Origin: Neolentinus lepideus HHB14362 ss-1
Taxonomy: Eukaryota > Basidiomycota > Agaricomycetes > Gloeophyllales > Gloeophyllaceae
Direction of reading: 5' to 3'
Assembly: GCA_001632425.1 (NCBI GenBank)
Contig: KV425620.1
Coordinates: 6,145 to 70,144 of the forward strand
DNA: 64,000 nt
The notes under the pieces are model-generated. The model had not been told where the DNA came from. It saw nothing but the letters and a program-made list of their open reading frames with translations, and did not search any database. Both the position numbers and the translations under genes were made by a program. Positions 34,041-44,811 of this stretch are shown here, piece after piece (position 1 is the stretch's first letter; each line of letters opens with the position of its first letter).

Positions 34041-35802
34041 ATGTCGTCGCAGAACGCTGATGAGGAGACACCGCTGCTGCCCCAGGAGCAGCGTAAGAAG
34101 AAACCAACTCCGATCCCTTGGGCTCAGTTTTCCATAGTTTTGTTCCTGCAGCTAGCAGAGCCCTTGACATCCCAAGTTATCTACCCGTTCACTCCTGATG
34201 TGAGTCCTCGCTAGATATTGTAAACGCTCAATCTGATTCTCTTTCCAGCTCATCCGGAATGTCGGGATAACCCACGGGGACGAGACGAAAGTGGGTCACT
34301 ACGTGGGATTGCTGGTATGTGACTAGGCAGTGTATTGACAGTGGAGATGCTTATAATAATCTCGTACAGCAATCCCTGTTCTTCGCGACCCAAGCGTTGA
34401 CTGTCTTGCATTGGAGTCGAATTTCTGATCATGTAGGACGCAAACCAGTTATCTTGACTGGCCTCTTCGGTCTATCTATTTCGATGTACTGTTTCGGTCT
34501 GTCCCGGACGTTCTGGGGCCTGGTGCTAAGGTATGTGGACCGCTATGCAGTCGGGAAAGGCGCTAACATTATGTAGTCGATGTCTCAATGGCGCACTAAA
34601 CGGAAATATTGGCGTCATCAAGAGTATGATGGCCGAGCTCACCGATTCTACCAACATTGCCCAGGCCTACGCCTACATGCCTATTTCATGGTCCACTGGC
34701 AGCACTCTCGGACCCATCATCGGTGGTATGCTTTCACGACCGGCCGAGCGATTCCCGAATCTCTTCGGCCATAACACATTCCTCAAGAAGTATCCCTATT
34801 TCCTACCCTGCGCTGTCCCAGCTACATTCACTATCATTGCATGGTTCGTGACATTCTTCTTCCTAAAAGAGGTGTGTTGGCTGGTTTACTATGTAGAAGG
34901 CGTCATACTGATTGTTGATGATGATCGGTATTAGACCGTGAAATCTCCGGTTTCCCTCGGTCATTTGTTTCGATTACGAGAGAGCAAAGCTAATCTCGCG
35001 CTCCAAAATGCGTCTGGGATGCAAAGACAACCGACCCAAAGCTCTATGCCTGCGAAAGGAAAGCTGACTGACGAGAACGAAGAGCCCTTGCCTCTTTCTG
35101 AGCTGATCACTTCTCGTGTCATCATCTCAGCAGCCAACTATGCTTTCCTCGCTATCGTCGACATAGCCTTCCGCGCCATCCAGCCCTTATTTCTGTCGAC
35201 GCCCATTGAGCTCGGTGGGTTGGGTCTCGCTCCTCACGTAATCGGCGTGATCCTTTCGGGCTTCGGTATCCTGAATGGCATTTTCCAAATATTCTTCTTC
35301 GCCAAGATTCATGATAGGTGGGGAACCAAGAACGTATTTATCGTCGGCTTGGCAGCCGCCATACCCATTTTTGCCATGTTCCCTGTCATCAATTCTATGG
35401 CAAGAGCGGGGGGACTAAGTCCCTCGGTATGGAGCTTAGTCGGAGCCCAAGTTATCATCTCTATTCTTATAAGCTTGTCATATGGTGCGTTTACACTGGA
35501 TAGCAGACTACCAAGTGGAAGAATTACTGACTCCCCTTTGCGATTCAGGCTGTATCTTCATCTATATCACAGCCTCGTCACCTAACAGGGCATCCATCGG
35601 CGCCACCAACGGTCTTTGTCAAATGACCGTTTCGGTGATGCGCGCGATCGGGCCAGCTAGCGCCAACTCGCTCTTCTCTTTGTCGATAGACCCGACAACA
35701 CATTACCTCAACGGACAACTGGTATACTTTGTTCTGGAGGTAATGACTTTCATTTCCATCGGAGTGGCACTGCTGTTGCCTAGGCAGGTGTGGGCCACTT
35801 AG
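34041..35802 (+). CDS. MFS transporter 1 (DHA1-like)
   Basis: 494-residue major facilitator superfamily transporter, exons 34041-34199, 34249-34314, 34370-34530, 34577-34871, 34935-35484, 35549-35802. A short acidic N-terminus (EETPLLPQEQRKKKP, an LL-type sorting signal followed by a basic patch) precedes about 12 hydrophobic segments. Motif A is visible as SDHVGRKPVILTG after the second helix, and a polar central loop (about residues 230-270) divides the two halves. NGNIGVIKSMMAELTD and SWSTGSTLGPIIGG are typical of the fungal DHA1-like/YCR023C-type group. Substrate unknown. It is paralogous to the gene at 59612-61493, with which it shares five intron positions, and to the relic at 41172-41281. 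Confidence 0.93.
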
Positions 35803-36475
35803 AGGAGTGCTTCGAGTATTGTGTTTTTTCGGGTCCTCAGTTAGATTTTGGGACTTGTTCCTATCTTGTTGTAGATCATGTACAGACACGACAAGTAATG
35901 AAACAACCATTTCTAGTTGTTAGCGCTCGCGCCAGCAGGGAGCTACCCGCAACCTATGCTTTATAAAATGCAAACTTGTTGGGCTGCCACTCTTGACTGC
36001 CGCACCACGGAGACGTTACCTTCCACCGTATCGTATTCGACGGCAAGCTCCATTCTTGAGTCAGTGTTAAGTCACAGCGGAGTTATCGATTCATGATTCT
36101 TCTCTAAACAAATATCAAGTGTTATCCATGCAGATAGATCACGTGACCCGGTTTCTTCGCCCGCCGGATCCGAGTACTCCGATGGCATCTCGTGGGGATG
36201 GGCAATCCTCGACTGGAAACAGTATTATTTGTACATGTTTGGCTCTCAGCCAAACCGCTCTTTCACCTGCCCAAAAAACAGCGGTCAGATTATCTGTGTG
36301 TATACTACCCCGTCGGGCACAATTTTGGTGCAGATTCACTCTTTCAGTTATCTAGCAGTGCATGTACTTGACCGATTTTGTACAGGTAGCCTAGATCTTA
36401 ATATAATGCAGTCAAATCAAGATTTTACTAGTATTCTTAAAATTCTGTCAAGAAGGTGCACTAGATAATGTGAAA
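35803..36475. other. No gene seen before assembly gap
   Basis: 3' region of the MFS gene and short frames only. The sequence stops at a run of N. Confidence 0.5.
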
Positions 36476-37025
36476 NNNNNNNNNNNNNNNNNNNNNNNNN
36501 NNNNNNNNNNNNNNNNNNNNNNNNNNNNNNNNNNNNNNNNNNNNNNNNNNNNNNNNNNNNNNNNNNNNNNNNNNNNNNNNNNNNNNNNNNNNNNNNNNNN
36601 NNNNNNNNNNNNNNNNNNNNNNNNNNNNNNNNNNNNNNNNNNNNNNNNNNNNNNNNNNNNNNNNNNNNNNNNNNNNNNNNNNNNNNNNNNNNNNNNNNNN
36701 NNNNNNNNNNNNNNNNNNNNNNNNNNNNNNNNNNNNNNNNNNNNNNNNNNNNNNNNNNNNNNNNNNNNNNNNNNNNNNNNNNNNNNNNNNNNNNNNNNNN
36801 NNNNNNNNNNNNNNNNNNNNNNNNNNNNNNNNNNNNNNNNNNNNNNNNNNNNNNNNNNNNNNNNNNNNNNNNNNNNNNNNNNNNNNNNNNNNNNNNNNNN
36901 NNNNNNNNNNNNNNNNNNNNNNNNNNNNNNNNNNNNNNNNNNNNNNNNNNNNNNNNNNNNNNNNNNNNNNNNNNNNNNNNNNNNNNNNNNNNNNNNNNNN
37001 NNNNNNNNNNNNNNNNNNNNNNNNN
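36476..37025. other. Assembly gap (550 N)
   Basis: 550 consecutive undetermined bases. The true length and content are unknown; a gene could be hidden or cut here. It lies at the border between the MFS gene and the rearranged NLR/HET island, where repeats could have broken the assembly. Confidence 1.
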
Positions 37026-37374
37026 AAACCGAGGTTTCACTCGAAGCAAGGTGGTTGTGGCGTTGGTCACTTTAACGCCACAATTGGCTTACATAAGCAT
37101 ACGCGCCGTAACCCAGACTTGCCCATCCCCAGAGATCATCTCGCTTCATACAGGCTTTCGAATGCATATAATGATATTTACGAAGGTAGGGCCGTACTCT
37201 ATCTCTGGCCTAGTGGTGTTCACCTGCACGTGGTCGAGTGGACTCATCATTCCCTTATACTGTCGCAAGACTGTTGGCTATTTAAAGCTAGTGCACTGCG
37301 AAGCGCCGGATCGCTCTCTGCTGCGCCAGCGCATTCTCTAGTTGATCGTGCTGTATTGCTTGTTTTGTGACGAT
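37026..37374. other. Sequence between gap and NLR gene
   Basis: About 350 bases that should include the NLR promoter. No recognisable coding segment; two overlapping 83-96 codon frames look like chance. Confidence 0.45.
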
Positions 37375-40111
37375 ATGTCCGGGCTTAGGAATGGGAAGGG
37401 ACGTTTCATCGTTACCAATGCAAGACGCAGGCGGGCTCCCGATGCTCAGTCTGTGGCGACACGTCTTAACCAGAACGATCAACCTACGTCGGCAAGGCCA
37501 TCAATCCTTCCCGCTCCAGACGCTACTGATAGGGCTGCATCCTCATCGATGCAAGTATGCTGCGCTCTTAGAGACATAGGAGAGGCTCTTGGGCATTTCC
37601 CTTTTGTCAAGACAATCGCTGGACTTACGGTTCAAGTGATTGTCATTGCTCAGGTACGAATACTTGCAGTGTTCAGATTGCGGGACTGATACGAACCATC
37701 ACCAACAGAATGTTCATGGAAACAAAGAGGAATGGCTTACTCTTGGCAGACTCGCTGAGCGTAGACTCGAGATCATTCGTGAGCAACTGAGACCATACGC
37801 GGATCGTCCAGATTCCATAGTGGCGACTAGCTTAGAGAATGCCGAGAAGTCATTCTAGCCATTTAGCATTCAGAAGTTGACTGATGATTGACTCGCTGAC
37901 GCAGGTCCTTGATGGCTATCTTGGAACAAGCTCAGTTAGCGAGAGGGAAAAGGCTGGCCATTGGGATACTTGATCATGAAACCGACCAGAAACTGCAGTC
38001 GCAATTCCGGCAGGTCCTAGATGACGAATTGAAGGATCTACAGGTGGATATCTCTCTAAGAACTACTCATCCCACTCTGAGCTGATAATACTCTCGCCAT
38101 GACAGATTAGTGTCGCCGCAGAAACTAAGAAGAAGATGTAGGAAATTGGCACGTGCACACTATCGAATAGTCTTTCCTCGTGAATCTAAGATCGAGTACT
38201 CTGCTAGTCGACGAGCAAGCGCTTCAAGCTCTCGAGCCTTTCATGGTCCGACATGCGGACTGGTCTGCGGGTCTTGGCTGTCAAGAAGGGACGCGAACAG
38301 AGATCTTGGACCAGGCGAAAGAATGGGAAGAGATGCCGAAGCGTGATGCACGCTATCGGTCGATCGCGTATCTAAAAGGCCCTGCTGGCGTTGGGAAGAC
38401 AACAGTCGCTCACAGTTTTGCCAAATATCTCCACGAGAATTCGATGCTTGGGGCAACCTTCTTCTTTTCTCGTGATGACGATACACGGAATACTTCTTCC
38501 ACAGTCTTTGGCACCCTAGCGTATGACCTCGCGCACAACCTCCCCGAATTCCGATCTAATCTAAGTGCAGTCAAACGTCGTATCTCGTCTCATGTAAAGG
38601 ATCAATCTGAGTCTCTATTCCTTGGCCCTCTGTCGCAATGCACCTACCTTATCACACCCGTTGTAATCATCTTCGACGCTCTCGATGAATGTGAAGATGC
38701 GGAAACTTTGCTGATGTTCTTGGTCTCCGGCATAGCCATGCTACCGGCACATCTCAATGTACGCGTCTTTTGTACAGGCCGACAGCAAGCACACACAGAC
38801 CATGTCTTTAGAAAGTTTCAGGTCCGCCCCTTCTACATCTATATAGACAGTGATACGAATATTCAAGACATCAGGACATTCCTATTGACTCGATTGACAA
38901 CAATCGGGGAAAAGAAGGGCAAGAGTTTATGTCCCACGCCTGAAGCGATCTCGGCATTGGTTGAGCACGCGGGCGGATTATTTATATGGGCAAACGTTGC
39001 CTGCGAATTCCTGGGTCAAGGCTTTGACATCGAAAGCGACTTACAATTGCTCATCGATCTTGGCTCTGGATCACCTGAGAATCCTGAGTCGCCCCTGTCT
39101 CAGATGTACGAGACTATTCTCGACCGGGCTTATAACCGCTACGATCGTCGCGGCTACAAAAGTCATTTTCAGCCAATCCTCGCTGCTATAGTCCTTGCTC
39201 GTCGGCCACTCTCCGTTCTGGCTCTCCGTGATCTTATGAATATTCTTGCTGAGTTACTGGATGCCGTCCTCTCCTCATTGTCCTCGGTCTTGCATTATCC
39301 TGGCAACAACATAACCACGACGGAGGATGGGACCGTCCGCGTGATTCACACGTCGTTCTACCGCTACCTTACAGATCGATCTCTCGCCGATGACCGCTTC
39401 TATGTCAACAAACGAGATCACCAATCTTTACTGGCAGAGGGTTGCTTCCGGTACATTCGGCGACATGTATTCAGACCCGACTCCATACGCGACAACAGCC
39501 ATCAGCATCCTGATCCAGGACTTCCCTGTATTCGCCACAAAGATGCTTGGCAGTATGCGATGGACTATTCTCTCTGCCACGTCGCTTCAATTTGTGGAGG
39601 TGATGATAGTCTGAAGCTGGCTGCCAGCGAAAGCTTTATTACGATCATTATATATCATGCCTACCAGGCAGGATGTGATAATGCCGCCTGGGGACCTTTC
39701 TTCCGCTCGCCAACGTTCCGCTTCATACGGCGGAAGAGTGGGACAGACACCATGAACCGTTGTGTATTCGATATGTCACGGAGTCGCGCGGACAAATCAT
39801 CTGGGTATCCCGACGCATTGAAGACTCCGATCATCTGGGACATGGACATCAGACACTTATCCGCGCACCCAAGTTGGAGACTTCATTTCGACTGGGGTGG
39901 TAAATCGGTTTCAGTCATGCCTTTCGCCGACTCCGTAAGTACTACTTCGTGTAAATCATTTTATATAAGGGTCTTACGGTTTACATTCATTCGATAGTAT
40001 TCATTTCTAGAGCTGTACTGTCGACCGATGTACAAGCGACTCTTCTACGGAGTCGTTCTTGTAGATTCGGAACAGGGGGCCCGTCATTTCAGACGGTTAC
40101 GCCATGGATGA
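37375..40111 (+). CDS. NACHT-domain NLR-like STAND NTPase
   Basis: 815-residue fungal NLR-like protein, exons 37375-37653, 37709-37848, 37905-38043, 38106-38137, 38191-39934, 39998-40111 (sum divisible by three). After a polar stretch, residues about 50-200 form a helical N-terminal domain (IGEALGHFPFVKTIAG, WLTLGRLAERRLEIIREQL) like the MLKL/HeLo-type four-helix domains on agaric NLRs. A linker with EILDQAKEWEE leads to the NACHT core: Walker A GPAGVGKTT, FFFSRDD, Walker B VVIIFDALDECED, VFCTGRQQ, and the winged-helix part with GGLFIWANVACEFL and VRVIHTSFYRYLTD. No WD, TPR or ankyrin repeats follow; the C-terminus is short. Such proteins are thought to sense non-self and trigger cell death; that role is inferred. 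Translation could start elsewhere upstream. Confidence 0.86.
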
Positions 40112-40226
40112 AGTATGATACTCTCAGCAAAGATATAGAGAATTCGGGACCAACACCATCAAGACGAAAGCTATATTCAGTGGTGTGTGGCTCGATAACT
40201 CACTAGTAGATATCTGTCCTATCTAG

Positions 40227-40827
40227 CTGCAGATTTACCAGTTAGCGAATCACATTCAGTATGTCCGTGGAATAGGGCACGCGTATGGTGGATTCAGCCC
40301 GGTTCGTAATCTAGGCATAACTGTATGAGTTATCCGTGCCTGATCACACGAGTTCCCCAGGACAAATTCGTCTTCGACTCCAGTAATCGAGCCCTTTTCA
40401 TACCAGTTCATATTTCCTTGGGATCGCCTAGGGGAAAGGACTTCGCTGCCCCGGAGATCCTGAAGGCTCTCCAAAATGATGAAGATCTGCCGCCTATCTC
40501 ACGCGTTCAGGATATATTCTCGTTTGCGGTTGTCTGCCAATTGGTTCGAGACTCGCTCACCATCGTGAACACTGTAAACTGATAATATTCGCTTAGGCAT
40601 TTGATTATCGAGGGACCGGGGAATTTTACAAGTCCCAGGGTGACCTAGATATTGTAGGTGGAGACCGCCGTGTCCGCCCTGTGTTAATCGAGGATGACAT
40701 GTGGGAGTTGGTCAAAAATTGTTGGACTCAGAACCTTATGGACCGCCCGACCATCGATGAAGTATGCACGGAGCTGACCAAGATAATGGATCGAATGGGT
40801 ATACCAGTGCCTGCTTCGCCTGCGTAG
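40227..40827 (+). pseudogene. Protein-kinase domain fragment (C-lobe)
   Basis: Three joined pieces read as a kinase: QIYQLANHIQYVRGIGHAYG with GFSPVRN where the catalytic loop HGDxxPxN should be (40227-40320); DKFVFDSSNRALFIPVHI and KDFAAPEIL (APE motif) to FSFAVVCQL (40361-40543); then AFDYRGTGEFYK to WELVKNCWTQNLMDRPTIDEV and a stop (40597-40827). The catalytic Asp is replaced, the DFG is not evident, and the whole N-lobe is absent. It directly follows the NLR gene on the same strand. It is either a dead remnant of a kinase gene or a lost C-terminal part of the NLR locus; I favour a remnant. Confidence 0.68.
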
Positions 40828-41171
40828 TCAGAACTGTTTCACTGACGTGCGTTGTGAACTTCTCATCTCCCCATACTCATGCTCACGTCTTGGCTTCTAA
40901 TACTCGGAAGTCGTCCTGATGGGCCTACTCATCCCCGTTCTATTAGAAGCGGATCCATAACCCTGGTCCCTTCTAGGAGTCGCCTAATCAAGTTAGGAAG
41001 TAGGAGAAGACCGGCTTTGCGAGAGACCTGCAGGCCGATATCCACTTCACCACCGTCAGGGGACTGTACGGGTCTGTGATTATTGTGGCTGGCCTCTTCG
41101 CCCGCTATTACTCCGATCGATACCTCTCGCGGTCTCTGGCAGATGATTCTCCCCCTCATTACTATTGATGC
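40828..41171. other. No gene seen
   Basis: Short frames only. A minus frame at 40929-41159 has no recognisable features. It leads into the MFS relic. Confidence 0.45.
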
Positions 41172-41370
41172 ATCCCACCATGCACTACCTCAACGGCCAG
41201 TTTGTGTGCTCCATTCCAGAGATGCTGACTTTCACCTGTCGGGGTGGCACTGCTGTCACTGAGACGGGTAGGGCCAGCTAAGGGTGTACATTTGGATCTT
41301 CCTTCGAGTCGTCAGATCCACTGTGGAACCGTACTTAAACTGTTGTTGTATATCATACACAGGCATGTTC
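41172..41370 (+). pseudogene. 3' relic of an MFS gene including its UTR
   Basis: The sequence encodes TMHYLNGQFVCSIPEMLTF and then a frame that ends TGRAS-stop, aligning with TTHYLNGQLVYFVLEVMTF and the stop of MFS transporter 1 (35696-35802). Similarity runs on into the untranslated region (TTGTTGTATATCATACACAG here, TTGTTGTAGATCATGTACAG at 35867-35886). So a piece covering the last exon end and the 3' UTR was copied and has since decayed. Frame and residues of the last 14 codons are lost. Confidence 0.75.
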
Positions 41371-42107
41371 AGCGATTTCCCATCTCATTCCCGCGGACTG
41401 AGGGTGTAACCTGAAGTCATTCTTCCAAATCACGCGTCAGATCAATGTCACCGTTTCAGTATGGCTTTACCGATGCTCAACTGATCAGGAGCACTGCAAC
41501 CGAGCTGCAGTGCGAAATGGACGGTGTATGAATACGGCCGCCATATCACACAGTTCTCCGATAATCAAGTGACCTCAAGACAGTGACAACGGCGGTTTAT
41601 GCCTCCCACTTTGCCGAATGATAGCTGTGTTGTCCTGCATCATCCAGAAGCCCCATGACTGCTGGGAGCTTCCTCGTCTCCGACGTCGGACGACAGACAT
41701 TGATATCATTGGCTATTTCATTGGGCGGGGTTCAGGAAGGGTAGCAAGTATGAATACTAGGAAGTGTAACGATGAAGGATGAAAATCATGGATATCTTGA
41801 TTATTGCTGCAAATTTTCAATTGATGTGCTGGCGATCTACGACGACGTCCGTGCTCACGTTTGACTTCAGGAAGGGCCATTTTGGACGCGTCCATTTAAC
41901 CTATCTATGTGGGGGATGCTTAACCACCTCAACGGCACCTCTCTCGTCGACTGCTGCTTTGACCTAAATTCCTTTGACGCCCATTAATGCAGACCAAAGA
42001 ATTTTTTTCAAAGTCCAAACGGGTCTTCGACTACGAAAGGAAAAATGCAAATCCAGCGATGAAAGGAGATAACAGTCTGACCCATCAATGCATCACGATC
42101 GACACCT
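41371..42107. other. No gene seen
   Basis: Short frames only (up to 62 codons). No repeats recognised. The duplicated block A starts just after. Confidence 0.45.
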
Positions 42108-42300
42108 AGCACCTGTCCAGCCAATCACATTCCCAAAAATACGAAATATACCCTTTGTGGCAAAACTCCAGATTTATCCCATTTTCCATGTTATTCGAGA
42201 TGGCAACATCCGAGCTCCTCATATACCCATTTCTTCCCATCTCTCCTCTCTCTCATAAAGCATAAGCTCGAGCGGGACCCAGCTTGGTGTCCGAGACGAC

Positions 42301-43146
42301 ATGCGTGCATACTACTTCGATAACGTCCCTGGCGATCAACGCCTCCCGCACGACTCCGGGTCTTCAGTACCCCTCAGCACGCTCAAGCAGCTTGGCGTGC
42401 ATTACTGGAACATTCCCGTATCTGCCGGGGGTGAGTATGATGTGAAGGACGTCGATGCTATCGCGAGGGAGAGAGAATATAAGAATCGGGATGTGATCAA
42501 TGTGAGCAAGGAGGGGCTTGGGGAAGCGTACGAGGGAAAGATCAAGATGTTCTTCGAAGAGTGAGTGTTTGATCTGTTCTGCCTGGTACGATTGGGAAGG
42601 AGGGTACAGGCTGGGCAAAGAGGATGAAGCTGACAATTATGATTGCAGGCATATGCACGAAGACGAGGAGATTAGGTACATCCTCGGCGGGAGTGGGTTC
42701 TTCGATGTTCGAGGCGCGTTCCCTCTAACTGCCTTTTCCAAGTTCATTCATTTCATGTGACATGGTTTCTCAGAACACCCTACCGATAAATGGATCCGTA
42801 TCGCGATGGAGCCTGGCGACATGATCGTCCTACCGGCCGGTATTTACCATCGCTTCACACTCGATGAGAAGAACGTGATTAAGGCGTTGCGTCTGTTCAA
42901 GGTACGTTTGACTTCTCTCCCATTGTTTTCTATCTGTCTCTCTCTTCCTGTTTCCTACTGGCTTCTGCGCCTTCTCCTTGATTCCGCCTCTTTCCGTGCA
43001 ATGAGAGTCTGTATATAGGATGAGAACTAATGGGACGTTGCACTTTCCAGGACGAGCCGAAGTGGACTCCTTACAACCGTGGCGAGAGCACAGACACGAA
43101 CCCTATCCGGCACGATTACCTGCACACTGTCGGTGTCGGCGCATAA
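42301..43146 (+). CDS. ADI1: Acireductone dioxygenase
   Basis: 182-residue ARD/cupin enzyme of the methionine salvage cycle; with iron it makes the keto-acid precursor of methionine plus formate. Exons 42301-42560, 42649-42713, 42774-42901, 43051-43146. It starts [20 protein letters not shown]. Metal ligands are present: [12 protein letters not shown] (His, His, Glu) and [11 protein letters not shown] (second cupin motif His). [13 protein letters not shown] closes the fold; the C-terminus is short. The second intron (42714-42773) begins with GC (GAG then GCGCGT), while both broken copies in block B have GT at the same place (GAGGTGCGT). Without splicing at this GC the conserved [13 protein letters not shown] junction would be lost. 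The third intron is long (149 nt). Confidence 0.95.
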
Positions 43147-44811
43147 GCTCTCGCTCCGTCGCTGAAGTAAGAATCGGCAGGAGGGTGGATGAGGGTGTGC
43201 GGTGTAGAGGTGGATTCTACTGTCTACGCTGAGTCCGTCTGTATATGTATTAATTTTCTTGAATACTCTGTTCGGTGCGATATGCGTCCCGTTCGAGTGG
43301 CCTCTTGCGCCTCCTGGCAGGCAGCCTTCCCCTTCCCCTTTACAAGCAAGCTGGAGAGACAGCAGACGGCTGCTCGCCTGGCGACTTTTTGTTCCCAATC
43401 GCCTATTCCTCCGCTCTAGTCTGCGCCGTCAATTCTCACGTCTTCCTGCTTGGCCCCATTGCCTCTGGATATGTAGCTGATTGGGTCTCGGGTCCGAGTG
43501 AGCCTGCAGTCATGTGTCTTGATTTCTTGGCCGACGGACGAGCGAGTCCGAGTTAGTGTTCGACGCGACTGCTACTCGTGTAGTTGTTTCCGATGATGGA
43601 CTCCGTTCGCCTACGCTTGTTAACCTTGTCGAGCCCTTATGCCATGTAGGCATCTTCTCTCGCTCGCTGGTTTCCATCCCTGACGATACCAGGAAGAGCT
43701 CGTTATTGGTGCTTGCGTCCCCGATCGTTCCTTCAGGCTCCCACCTCACTCCCGCCCCGCGTTCACGTATCTGTGCTACGTGCTAGGTTGTGGCTGTCCC
43801 ACCATGTTACTTTCTGTCATCCACAAATTCGAGGTATCGAGCAGTTAGTGCCCTTCTCGACCATTCACAGCAGACATAGCAGAGAACCTGCTGGAGTTGG
43901 TCTGACTAGGAGGGTTATATGCACTGTCGTACGTTGGTGCTTAGCGACTATCTACTCCGCTTTGACCCCTCTCTCCAGCCTCATCCATCTCCGCCCTTCA
44001 ATATGGCAGCAGCGTACGAATGAATGCTGTAACCGAGACCGCCAGTGCGACCCAGCTGTAATAGGCAACTTACCGCTAGAGTATCCAAGGATCCATGGAC
44101 TCAAGCGGCGTGCGGTCTGTCGGATGGCGAGAAAGGTCGTGCAGGATTTGGTGTTTGCACAGACACGCTGTGTAGACGGCAGCACCACGACAAAGGGTAA
44201 GACGCGGAAGGAGGAAAACTCGCGGGTAAACATCGGCTAGAGGACGGGATAGGACTCAGAACAACGAAGAATGAGGCACCGCAATCATCGAATAAATCTC
44301 TGAGCACCTAGAAATATGCCATGACTGCAGTACTCTCGGACGTCAGGCTGGTGAGGCTATGATTTGCTACGAGACACGTCAGGCGAGGTAATACGTCATA
44401 ATCAGCCTGCTCACTAAAACCCGTCTACTAGGTCATGTATACCTGCTGTCCCAGATCCCACTCCCTCGACGCGCCGCGCACGCGAGCAAATGACCATGGT
44501 GAGTGGTATATGTGAGCAAGAGGATAACAATTGTACCGAATCTCTAACAAGCTTGACTATCGGGACACCTGTCCGGACCATAGGTTCGACCATGAAATAC
44601 GCTATTGCTTTTTGCAGGTATCTGGTCCTGGTATGCAGTCCTTGTGCTTGTACTCTATCTGCTCTATCTGGCAAGTCATTGTCTGACATGCACAAGAATG
44701 CTAAATTGTCGAAAGATGGTCATGGTGACACCGTGAAGTACATAGGAGATTCTGCAGGTTGACAAAAGGTGACATTGTGAAAGGTGTAGTGAATTGTATA
44801 TGTTCCTATGT
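43147..44811. other. No confident gene; partly duplicated spacer
   Basis: The first 300 bases (3' flank of ARD) and 44358-44540 are repeated in block B; the middle is unique. A plus frame of 175 codons (43713-44240) is the longest but shows no recognisable domain and no paralog in block B. Confidence 0.45.

Noticed and set aside
36417..37075. Open frames across the N run
   Set aside because: They consist almost wholly of undetermined bases.
43713..44240. 175-codon plus-strand frame as a gene
   Set aside because: No recognisable domain, no paralog in block B although flanks are duplicated, and a competing antisense frame of similar quality.
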